7,427 bases of DNA, from NCBI GenBank assembly GCA_003223775.1, contig QHWK01000116.1, positions 1-7,427 on the forward strand, given 5' to 3'. A program made the translations under genes and the position numbers. Below are positions 1 to 5,413 of the stretch, in pieces. The notes beneath the pieces are model-generated. The model saw only the letters and a list, made by a program, of their open reading frames with translations, did no database searches and was not told the DNA's origin. Source of the stretch: Acidobacteriota bacterium (GTDB taxonomy: Bacteria > Acidobacteriota > Vicinamibacteria > Vicinamibacterales > CAVVIG01). Numbering within the stretch: the stretch's first letter is position 1; each line of letters starts with the position of its first letter.

Positions 1-222
1 GACGAAGTCGAAGGTGATCGTCAGCGCGCGATCGCCGGCGATCATCGGCGGCGTCGCGAGGCCGCGCGCCGTGATCTGGAAGGCGATGTTCCAGAAATGG
101 TTCGTGCGCGGCGTGAGCGCGAGGCACACTTTGCCGACGACCTGCGTCCACATATGCAGCGTCGCGTAGGTGTCGCGCCAGGTGTCGAGCGGCAGAGCGG
201 GCCAGCGGGCGGCGTCGGACAT
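1..222 (-). CDS. DUF5996 family protein, N-terminal part (cut by window edge)
   Basis: Read leftward from the ATG at 222, the frame is open for 74 codons to the window edge, so only the N-terminus is present. The start MSDAARWPALPLDTW, then TLHMWTQVVGK at about residues 21-31, NHFWNIAFQITARGL at 41-55 and a hydrophobic ITFDF near the cut end match the opening of the DUF5996 family as I remember it. Full members are roughly 300 residues; their biochemical role is unknown to me. No signal peptide or membrane segment is visible, so it is probably cytoplasmic. It is divergent from the hydrolase on the other strand, with start codons only 13 bp apart, and no Shine-Dalgarno precedes its ATG. The call rests on recalled family sequence pattern; the function is not inferable from this fragment. 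Confidence 0.8.
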   Translation of the reverse strand, partial: MSDAARWPALPLDTWRDTYATLHMWTQVVGKVCLALTPRTNHFWNIAFQITARGLATPPMIAGDRALTITFDFV

Positions 223-238
223 AATGACCGCTATTATG
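220..238. promoter_or_regulatory. Candidate bidirectional -10 region between divergent start codons
   Basis: An AT-rich patch in otherwise GC-rich sequence reads CATAAT (220-225), a 7-bp spacer, then ATTATG (233-238), a perfect 6-bp inverted repeat. On each strand this presents CATAAT, five of six matches to the TATAAT -10 consensus, pointing at the gene on that strand. The predicted transcription starts, about 7 nt downstream, fall 2-4 nt before the ATG at 236 (plus) and the ATG at 222 (minus), giving nearly leaderless messages. Caveats: half of each arm is simply the start codon of the facing gene, and I see no convincing -35 on either side. This is inference from motif and spacing. Confidence 0.35.
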
Positions 239-871
239 ACCACCGATCCGCACCGCGGGCAGCCGATTCGTCACCGCGGCGTCGAGCCGGCCGCCGCGCG
301 GCTGATCGTCGTCTGCGTGCACGGCCGCGGCGCGTCGGCGGCGGACATCCTGTCGGTTGCCGACGAAGTGCGCGCGACCGACGTCGCGTACCTCGCGCCG
401 GAGGCCGCCGGCCAGACGTGGTACCCGTATTCGTTCCTTGCGCCGATCGAGGACAACCAGCCGTATCTCGATTCCGCGCTCGGCGTGCTCGCGGCGATCG
501 TGGACGATCTGCGCGCGCAGCAGATTCCCGGCGAACGCGTGGCGCTGCTCGGGTTCTCGCAGGGCGCGTGCCTCGCGCTCGAGTTCGCCGCGCGCCACGC
601 GCAGCGCTACGCGGCGATCGTCGCATTCAGCGGAGCCGCGATCGCTCTGCCCGGCACGCAGCGCATCCATCCGAAGGGGATGCTCGGAACGCCCGTGTTC
701 CTCGGGTGCAGCGACGTCGATCCGCACATTCCGCTGGCGCGCGTGCAGGAGAGCGCGGAGCTGTTCCGCGCGCTCGGCGCCACGGTCGACGCCCGGATCT
801 ATCCGGGCATGGGACACACGATCAACGCCGACGAGCTCTGCGCCGCGCGTCTGCTGCTGGCCGCGCGTTGA
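236..871 (+). CDS. Alpha/beta-hydrolase, COG0400-type phospholipase/carboxylesterase
   Basis: A 211-residue serine hydrolase of the dienelactone-hydrolase/carboxylesterase type, expected to cleave carboxylic ester bonds in the cytoplasm; the physiological substrate is unknown. Visible signatures in order: a beta-strand followed by HGRG at 29-32 (oxyanion region), the nucleophile elbow GFSQG at 106-110 with Ser108, the acid in SDVDPHIP with Asp162 the likely triad member, and His194 in GMGHT near the C-terminus. The length fits the family (about 200-220). There is no signal peptide. I chose ATG 236 because it begins just before the first core strand and lies opposite the divergent gene; ATG 224 adds four residues, and an upstream GTG at 170 would overlap the divergent gene. 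None of these has a Shine-Dalgarno. The gene ends 20 bp before a REP-like element and converges on glgX. Confidence 0.9.
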   Translation: MTTDPHRGQPIRHRGVEPAAARLIVVCVHGRGASAADILSVADEVRATDVAYLAPEAAGQTWYPYSFLAPIEDNQPYLDSALGVLAAIVDDLRAQQIPGERVALLGFSQGACLALEFAARHAQRYAAIVAFSGAAIALPGTQRIHPKGMLGTPVFLGCSDVDPHIPLARVQESAELFRALGATVDARIYPGMGHTINADELCAARLLLAAR

Positions 872-891
872 GCGTGCGTCGCGGAATCGAT

Positions 892-944
892 GTAGCGCGA
901 CCCATTCCGGGTCGCCACAGGCGAGGCTGAAAGCCTCGCCCTAC
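892..944. repeat. Dimeric REP-like element, copy 1 (two hairpins, GTAG...CTAC ends)
   Basis: This 53-bp element begins GTAG and ends CTAC. Hairpin A has a 7-bp stem (897-903 with 909-915) and a 5-nt loop. Hairpin B has a 9-bp stem (920-928 with 932-940) and a GAA loop. The GTAG and CTAC ends can pair to close a three-way structure. It matches the reverse complement of 6402-6453 at about 48 of 53 columns. A GTAG tetranucleotide followed by a palindrome is the known hallmark of REP sequences mobilised by RAYT (IS200-like tyrosine) transposases, and two REPs in inverted orientation form a BIME-type unit. It sits between the converging ends of the hydrolase and glgX, so it may also act as a two-way terminator; a short T-run (950-952 region) follows on plus. 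Confidence 0.85.
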
Positions 945-958
945 AAGATTTTGCGCTC

Positions 959-3067
959 TTATTCCCGCTGCAGGACGATGAGCGAGAGCCCGGGGCGCTC
1001 GAGCTGTGTGTCGGCGTCCAGCGGGCCGCTCGGCGCTTCGGGGCTCGGGAACGTCGTGTCGAGCACGGGCCGCCACCGCGATCCGTACGGCTTGCCGGGC
1101 AGCGTGAACGCGACCATCTCGACGTGCGCGTTGAAGAGGAGCAGGAAGCTCGCGTCGGTGACACGGCGGCCGCGCTCGTCGGGCGCGAGGCCGTCGCCGC
1201 TCAGGAACATCGCGAAGCTCTTCGCGAACCCCTCGTTCCAGTCGGTGTCCGACATCGCCGACGCGTCCGGCTTGAGCCACGCGACGTCGGACGCGCCCTT
1301 GCCGCGGATCGGGCGGCCTTTGAACCAGCGGCGGCGGCGGAAGGCGGCGTGCTCGCGGCGAAAGGCGATCGCGTGCTGCGTGAAGGCGAGCAGCTCGCGG
1401 TCCGCGTGCTCCCAGTCGAACCAGGAGATCTCGTCGTCCTGGCAGTACGCGTTGTTGTTGCCGCCCTGCGTGCGGCCGATCTCGTCGCCGCCGAGGATCA
1501 TCGGCACCCCCTGCGAGACGAGCAGCGTCGCGAGCAGGTTCTTGCGCTGCCGGCGCCGCTTCGCGACGATCTCCGAATCGTCGGTCGGCCCCTCGGCGCC
1601 GAGGTTCCACGATCGGTTGTGGCTCTCGCCGTCGCGGTTCTCCTCGCCGTTCGCCTCGTTGTGCTTCTCGTTGTAGGAGACGAGATCGTTGATCGTGAAG
1701 CCGTCGTGCGCCGTGATGAAGTTGATGCTCGCGTACGGCTTGCGCCCGTCGTTCTGGTACAGGTCCGAGCTGCCCGTCAGGCGGTAGCCGAATTCGCCGA
1801 GGGCGGCCTCCTGGCTTCGCCAGTAGTCGCGCACCGCGTCGCGGTACTTCCCGTTCCACTCGCACCACAGCACCGGAAAGTTGCCGACCTGATAGCCGCC
1901 GACGCCGACGTCCCACGGCTCCGCGATCAGCTTCAGCCGATTGAGGATCGGATCCTGGTGGATGATGTCGAAGAACGCCGACAGGCGATCGACGTCGTAC
2001 AGCTCGCGCGCGAGCGTCGCGGCGAGGTCGAACCGGAATCCGTCCACGTGCATCTCGGTCGCCCAGTAGCGCAGCGAGTCCATCACCAGCTGCAGCGTCT
2101 GCGGGTGCCGCATGTTCAGGCTGTTGCCGGTGCCCGTGTAATCCATGTAGTAGCGGCGGTCGTCCTCCTTCGCGCGGTAGTACGCCGCGTTGTCGAAGCC
2201 CTTGAGCGACAGCATCGGCCCCAGGTGATTGCCTTCCGCCGTATGGTTGTAGACGACGTCGAGAATCACCTCGAGGCCGGCGGCGTGCAACGCCTTCACC
2301 ATGCCCTTGAACTCGCTCACCTGCGCGCCGCGGTCGCCGCCGCATGCGTACTCGCCGTGCGGCGCGAAGAAGCCGATCGAGTTGTACCCCCAGTAGTTGC
2401 GGAGTCCCTTCTCGACGAGGCGCCCGTCGTGCACGAACTGGTGCACCGGCAGCAGCTCCACCGCCGTGACGCCGAGCTCGGTCAGGTACTTGATCGACGC
2501 GGGGTGCGCGAGCGCCCCGTACGTGCCGCGGATGTTCTCCGGGATGTCGGGACAGCGTTTCGTGAAGCCTTTCACGTGCAGCTCGTAGATCACCGTCTCG
2601 TGCAGCGGGCGGTGGATCTCGCGGTCGCCGCGCCAGTCGAACCCGCTGTCGACGACGATCGATCGCGGCACGAACGGCGCGCTGTCCTCGTCGCTGCGCT
2701 CGGTGCCGTCCTCGGACCCGGCGGCGTACGGCAGCACGGCCGGTCCCCACGTGATCGGCCCGCTCAACGCGCGCGCGTAGGGATCGAGCAGCAGCTTCGC
2801 CGGGTTGCAGCGGTTGCTGTCGGCCGGCGCCCACGGGCCCTCGACGCGGAAGCCATACCTTTGGCCGGGGCCGCGGCCCCGCAGGTAGCCGTGCCAGCAG
2901 AAGGCCGTCACCTCGGGCAGCCGCACGCGCTCTTCGCGCCCGTTCTCGTCGAACAGACACAGGAAGACGGCGGTCGCCACCTCCGAGAACACCGAGAAAT
3001 TCGTCCCCTCGCCGTCCCACGTGGCGCCGAGCGGAAACGGTTCACCTGGCCAGATTTCGACCGACAT
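959..3067 (-). CDS. glgX: Glycogen debranching enzyme GlgX (isoamylase-type, GH13)
   Basis: A 702-residue cytoplasmic enzyme that hydrolyses alpha-1,6 branch linkages of glycogen or phosphorylase limit dextrin. Residues about 8-100 form the N-terminal CBM48/isoamylase domain (PFPLGATWDGEGTNFSVFS, then CWHGYL, then YGFRVEGPW). The GH13 barrel follows with all conserved regions: DVVYNHT (region I), DGFRFDLA with nucleophile Asp347, IAEPWDVG with acid/base Glu383, and TAHDGFT with Asp455. NNAYCQDDEISWFDW and a C-terminal beta domain ending near LSLIVLQRE complete the family pattern; length is normal. Start chosen at ATG 3067 (MSVEIWPGEPFPLG), where family similarity begins; the frame is open to an ATG at 3118, but that would run across the divergent gene's start. 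No Shine-Dalgarno is visible. It stands alone, without glycogen or trehalose neighbours, divergent from the cyclase-fold gene. Confidence 0.95.
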   Translation of the reverse strand: MSVEIWPGEPFPLGATWDGEGTNFSVFSEVATAVFLCLFDENGREERVRLPEVTAFCWHGYLRGRGPGQRYGFRVEGPWAPADSNRCNPAKLLLDPYARALSGPITWGPAVLPYAAGSEDGTERSDEDSAPFVPRSIVVDSGFDWRGDREIHRPLHETVIYELHVKGFTKRCPDIPENIRGTYGALAHPASIKYLTELGVTAVELLPVHQFVHDGRLVEKGLRNYWGYNSIGFFAPHGEYACGGDRGAQVSEFKGMVKALHAAGLEVILDVVYNHTAEGNHLGPMLSLKGFDNAAYYRAKEDDRRYYMDYTGTGNSLNMRHPQTLQLVMDSLRYWATEMHVDGFRFDLAATLARELYDVDRLSAFFDIIHQDPILNRLKLIAEPWDVGVGGYQVGNFPVLWCEWNGKYRDAVRDYWRSQEAALGEFGYRLTGSSDLYQNDGRKPYASINFITAHDGFTINDLVSYNEKHNEANGEENRDGESHNRSWNLGAEGPTDDSEIVAKRRRQRKNLLATLLVSQGVPMILGGDEIGRTQGGNNNAYCQDDEISWFDWEHADRELLAFTQHAIAFRREHAAFRRRRWFKGRPIRGKGASDVAWLKPDASAMSDTDWNEGFAKSFAMFLSGDGLAPDERGRRVTDASFLLLFNAHVEMVAFTLPGKPYGSRWRPVLDTTFPSPEAPSGPLDADTQLERPGLSLIVLQRE

Positions 3068-3083
3068 AGACGATACTAACGCC
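3068..3083. promoter_or_regulatory. 16-bp divergent intergenic region with overlapping -10-like hexamers
   Basis: Only 16 bp separate the ATG of glgX (3067, minus) from the ATG of the exported cyclase-fold protein (3084, plus). At its centre lies GATACT on plus (3072-3077), which overlaps TAGTAT on minus (3078 to 3073); each matches TATAAT at four of six positions. The hexamers end 6 nt and 5 nt before the respective start codons, the geometry expected of leaderless transcripts that begin at or next to the ATG. There is no room for a Shine-Dalgarno plus leader on either side and none is seen. No good -35 is visible. Both genes must use promoters here or inside each other's coding sequence. 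Confidence 0.35.
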
Positions 3084-4181
3084 ATGCAGAGACACATCGC
3101 CGCCGCAGCATGCGGCATCGTGGTCGTGGCGGTGGCGTGGACCGCCGCGGCTCGCGGAGCCGACGCTCCCGTATGGAATCCGCGTGCCGCCGCCGGCTAC
3201 CTCGACCGCCGGAGCGACTGGTGGTCGACGTGGCCGAACGCCGCGCGCGATCACGACACGTTCTGCGTGTCGTGCCACACTGCCGCGCCGTACGCGCTCG
3301 CGCGGCCGGCGCTGCGCCGATCGCTCGGCGAGACCGCGCCGTCGGCGACGGAGGCCAAGCTCGTCGCCAACGTCGTCAAGCGCGTGCGGATGTGGAAGGA
3401 GGTCGAGCCCTTCTATCCCGACCAGACGCGCGGGCTGCCGAAGACGAGCGAGTCGCGCGGCACCGAATCGGTGCTGAACGCGCTCGTCCTCGCCAGCCGC
3501 GACGCGTCGGCAGGATCGCTGAGCGACGACGGCCGTCGCGCGTTCGACAACATGTGGGCGCTGCAGTTGAAGACCGGCGATCTGAGCGGCGCGTGGGCGT
3601 GGCTCAACTTCCACTACGAGCCGTGGGAAGCGGAGCGATCGCCGTACTTCGGCGCCGCTGTCGCGGCCGCCTCCGTCGGCATGGCGCCGGGCGGCTACGC
3701 GGCGACGCCCGACATCCAGGATCGGCTGAAGCTCTTGCGCGCGTATCTGCAAAAAGGCCACGACGCGCAGCATCTGTTCAACCGCGCCATGGGTTTGTGG
3801 GCATCGTCGCTTTTGCCCGAGACCCTGACGCGCGATCAGCAGCGCGCGACGATTGACGCGCTGAAGCGCGCGCAGCTCGCCGACGGCGGCTGGAGCCTGC
3901 CGTCGTTCGCCGACTGGAAGCGGATCGACGGCAGCACGCTCGACACGGCCAGCGACGGCTACGCCACGGGGCTCGCGTCCTTCGTGCTGCAGGCCGTCGG
4001 CGTGCCGCGCGACGACGCGTCGGTGCACCGCGGCCTGGCGTGGCTCAACGCGCACCAGGATCAGGCGGGCGGCTTCTGGTTCACGGCGTCGCTCAACAAG
4101 AACCGGGATCCGCAGTCCGACCCCGGGCGGTTCATGTCGGACGCGGGTACTGCATGGGCAGTGCTCGCTCTGACGAAGTAA
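3084..4181 (+). CDS. Exported squalene-cyclase-fold (prenyltransferase-repeat) protein with one CxxCH motif
   Basis: A 365-residue protein whose enzymatic role I do not recognise. Residues 1-26 are a Sec-type signal peptide (MQRH, then a hydrophobic stretch ending AAARGA), so it acts outside the cytoplasm. CVSCH at 61-65 is a haem-c attachment-type motif; Cys61 and Cys64 are the only cysteines of the mature protein. The rest is alpha-helical with alpha-toroid repeat signatures of squalene/hopene cyclases: Q264 to W270 fits Q-x3-G-x-W exactly, QDQAGGFW at 325-332 is a second copy, and QLKTGDLSGAW at 161-171 looks like a degenerate third. The DxDD catalytic motif of hopene cyclases is absent and the protein is about half their length, so cyclase activity is unlikely. 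ATG 3084 is chosen because the signal peptide begins there. The next plus-strand gene is 194 bp away across a repeat, so it is probably monocistronic. Confidence 0.8.
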   Translation: MQRHIAAAACGIVVVAVAWTAAARGADAPVWNPRAAAGYLDRRSDWWSTWPNAARDHDTFCVSCHTAAPYALARPALRRSLGETAPSATEAKLVANVVKRVRMWKEVEPFYPDQTRGLPKTSESRGTESVLNALVLASRDASAGSLSDDGRRAFDNMWALQLKTGDLSGAWAWLNFHYEPWEAERSPYFGAAVAAASVGMAPGGYAATPDIQDRLKLLRAYLQKGHDAQHLFNRAMGLWASSLLPETLTRDQQRATIDALKRAQLADGGWSLPSFADWKRIDGSTLDTASDGYATGLASFVLQAVGVPRDDASVHRGLAWLNAHQDQAGGFWFTASLNKNRDPQSDPGRFMSDAGTAWAVLALTK

Positions 4182-4191
4182 CCGTCGCTGA

Positions 4192-4340
4192 CAAGGACAC
4201 AGAGGTTTACAGAGGGCACAGAGGAAAACACAGAGGGACGGCCGATCGCTCGTCGAAAGCTGCTATCCTGTCGGGCGCGTCCACTGTGGCGCTTTCCTCT
4301 GTGTTCTTCTCTGTGTCCTCTGTCAACCTCTGTGTCCTTG
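4192..4340. repeat. 149-bp intergenic inverted-repeat element with 45-bp ACAGAGG-rich arms
   Basis: The left arm (4192-4236) and the reverse complement of the right arm (4296-4340) match at 41 of 45 positions with no gaps, around a 59-bp spacer (4237-4295). Each arm starts CAAGGACACAGAGG and contains four ACAGAGG units spaced about 9-11 bp. Transcribed, the arms could form a very long hairpin. The element fills most of the 194-bp gap between the cyclase-fold gene and E1 alpha. No target-site duplication is visible at the ends and no open frame resembling a transposase lies within, so it would be a non-autonomous MITE-like or REP-like element, or two inverted insertions of one repeat. I have the impression that similar ACAGAGG-rich intergenic repeats occur in several environmental phyla; this is memory, not a search. 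Confidence 0.8.
4261..4269 (+). promoter_or_regulatory. Candidate extended -10 promoter for the E1 alpha-beta operon
   Basis: TGCTATCCT fits an extended -10 (TG-N then TATNNT, four of six to TATAAT). It lies in the unique spacer of the inverted-repeat element, about 105 bp upstream of the E1 alpha start. If used, the transcript leader would begin near 4276 and carry only the right arm of the repeat, avoiding the long hairpin. No clear -35 is visible, which is tolerable for an extended -10. This is a motif-only call. Confidence 0.3.
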
Positions 4341-4375
4341 ACGCCCCTCACCTGACGTAAGCTTCCCGTCCGCCC

Positions 4376-5359
4376 ATGCCGCCGATCAAGCGCACGAAGT
4401 TCAAGCTGACCTCCGAGCAGCTGCTCGAGATGTTCTACTGGCTGAAGCTCATTCGCGCGTTCGACGAGCGGCTCAGCATCCTGGTGAAACAGGGCAAGGT
4501 GCGCAGCGGCGTCTACACCGGCATCGGCCAGGAAGCGATCATCGTCGGCACCTGCTTCGGACTGCGCCGCGAGGATTTCATCTGCCCGCTGCATCGCGAT
4601 CTCGGCGCCTTGCTGATGAAAGGCGTCGACGCGCGGACGATGATGTCGCAGATGTTCGCGAAGACGACCGGGCTGTCGAAGGGGCGCGACTCGGCGCTGC
4701 ACAGCGGCGTGAACGAGCTCGGGATCTTCGGCAACACGAGCATGCTCGGCGCGAACCTGCCGGTCGCCGCCGGCCTCGGCTACACCTTCAAGATGGAGAA
4801 GTCCGACAACGTCGTCATCGCCTATTTCGGCGAGGGCGCGAGCAACGTCGGCGACTTCCACGAGGCGCTCAACTTCGCCGGCGTCCAGCAGCTGCCGATC
4901 GTGTTCATCTGCGAGAACAACCAGTACGCCTACTCCGTGCCGCTCGAGAAGACGATGGCGATCGACGACGTGGCGATACGGGCGGAAGGCTACGGGTTCG
5001 ACGGCGTCGCGATCAACGGCAACGATGTCCTCGCCGTGTACCAGGCGACGCAGGGCGCGCTCGCGCGGGCGCGCGGCGGCGACGGCCCCACGCTGATCGA
5101 GTGCAAGACCTACCGGTGGCACGGCCACTCGGAGCACGACAAGGCGTTCTACCGCACCGACGAAGAGCTCGCGATGTGGAAGAGCCGCGATCCGATCCCG
5201 ACCTTCACCACCTACCTGCGCGCGCGGCACGTGCTCGACGATCAGAAGCTGAAGGAGATCGAGTCGAAGGTGGAGGCGACGATCGAGGACGCCGTCGAAT
5301 TCGCGTCGAGCGCGCCGGATCCGTCGCCCGAAGATGCGGTGAGCGACCTCTATGCGTAG
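4376..5359 (+). CDS. ThDP-dependent 2-oxoacid dehydrogenase, E1 alpha subunit
   Basis: A 327-residue alpha subunit of the heterotetrameric E1 that decarboxylates a 2-oxoacid (pyruvate, branched-chain 2-oxoacid or acetoin-type substrate) and transfers the acyl group to lipoyl-E2. Seen: RAFDERL near 23-29, GQEAI, the LHRDLGALLMKG active-site stretch, and the thiamine-diphosphate/Mg motif GEGASN (152-157) closing with ENNQYA at 180-185. YRWHGHSEHDKAFYR from Tyr246 is the conserved His-containing loop. The motif starts GEG rather than the commoner GDG; human BCKDHA also has GEGA, and NGNDVLAVYQAT resembles the BCKDH subunit, which leans toward a branched-chain substrate without proving it. Length is typical (COG1071). 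ATG 4376 directly precedes the family's basic N-terminus; no Shine-Dalgarno is seen. It is followed by E1 beta after 54 bp. Confidence 0.92.
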   Translation: MPPIKRTKFKLTSEQLLEMFYWLKLIRAFDERLSILVKQGKVRSGVYTGIGQEAIIVGTCFGLRREDFICPLHRDLGALLMKGVDARTMMSQMFAKTTGLSKGRDSALHSGVNELGIFGNTSMLGANLPVAAGLGYTFKMEKSDNVVIAYFGEGASNVGDFHEALNFAGVQQLPIVFICENNQYAYSVPLEKTMAIDDVAIRAEGYGFDGVAINGNDVLAVYQATQGALARARGGDGPTLIECKTYRWHGHSEHDKAFYRTDEELAMWKSRDPIPTFTTYLRARHVLDDQKLKEIESKVEATIEDAVEFASSAPDPSPEDAVSDLYA

Positions 5360-5361
5360 AC

Positions 5362-5400
5362 GGAATCACGAAGGCACGCAAAGGAATTCTTCGTGGTTCC
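5362..5400. repeat. Short CACGAAG-type inverted repeat between E1 alpha and E1 beta
   Basis: GGAATCACGAAG (5362-5373) pairs with CTTCGTGGTTCC (5389-5400) at 11 of 12 positions around a 15-nt loop that itself holds another CACG-containing unit. It occupies most of the 54-bp gap within the E1 operon, starting two bases after the alpha stop codon. Composition and form resemble a remnant of CACGAAG-type dispersed repeats. In RNA it would be an intercistronic hairpin that could stabilise the upstream message or reduce read-through into the beta gene; these roles are inference. The right arm covers a possible GTG start at 5393, which argues that this GTG is not the true start of the beta gene. Confidence 0.65.
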
Positions 5401-5413
5401 CCCCGTCCGTCGT

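Noticed and set aside
357..1676. Long plus-strand open frame spanning the hydrolase end and the glgX 3' end
   Set aside because: It is out of frame with two well-supported genes, crosses a REP element, and encodes Arg/Ser-rich low-complexity protein typical of GC-rich antisense frames.
822..3020. 732-codon minus-strand frame shifted relative to glgX
   Set aside because: Same-strand shadow of glgX with extreme Arg content; no family signatures.
1124..3079. 651-codon plus-strand open frame opposite glgX
   Set aside because: Composition is Arg/Val/Ala-biased with no recognisable motif; glgX on the opposite strand has every GH13 catalytic region.
3042..4055. 337-codon minus-strand frame opposite the cyclase-fold gene
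   Set aside because: Arg-rich with no motifs, and overlaps the glgX start region; the plus-strand protein has a signal peptide, CxxCH and QW repeats.
3084..4181. Active squalene-hopene cyclase
   Set aside because: No DxDD motif, half the usual length, exported, and only two to three QW-like repeats; only the fold is supported.
4192..4340. CRISPR array suggested by repeated ACAGAGG units
   Set aside because: Units are only 7 bp, spacing is 9-11 bp, and the halves are inverted; this is a palindromic element, not repeat-spacer units.
4040..4360. 106-codon plus-strand frame across the end of the cyclase-fold gene and the repeat
   Set aside because: Its second half is simply translated ACAGAGG repeat; no start signal and no similarity recognised.
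4338..4363. TTGACG as -35 with TAAGCT as -10 before E1 alpha
   Set aside because: The spacer is only 14 bp and the -10 matches only three positions; the extended -10 at 4261 is better.
4061..5230. 389-codon minus-strand frame opposite E1 alpha
   Set aside because: Crosses the inverted-repeat element and mirrors a clear E1 alpha gene.
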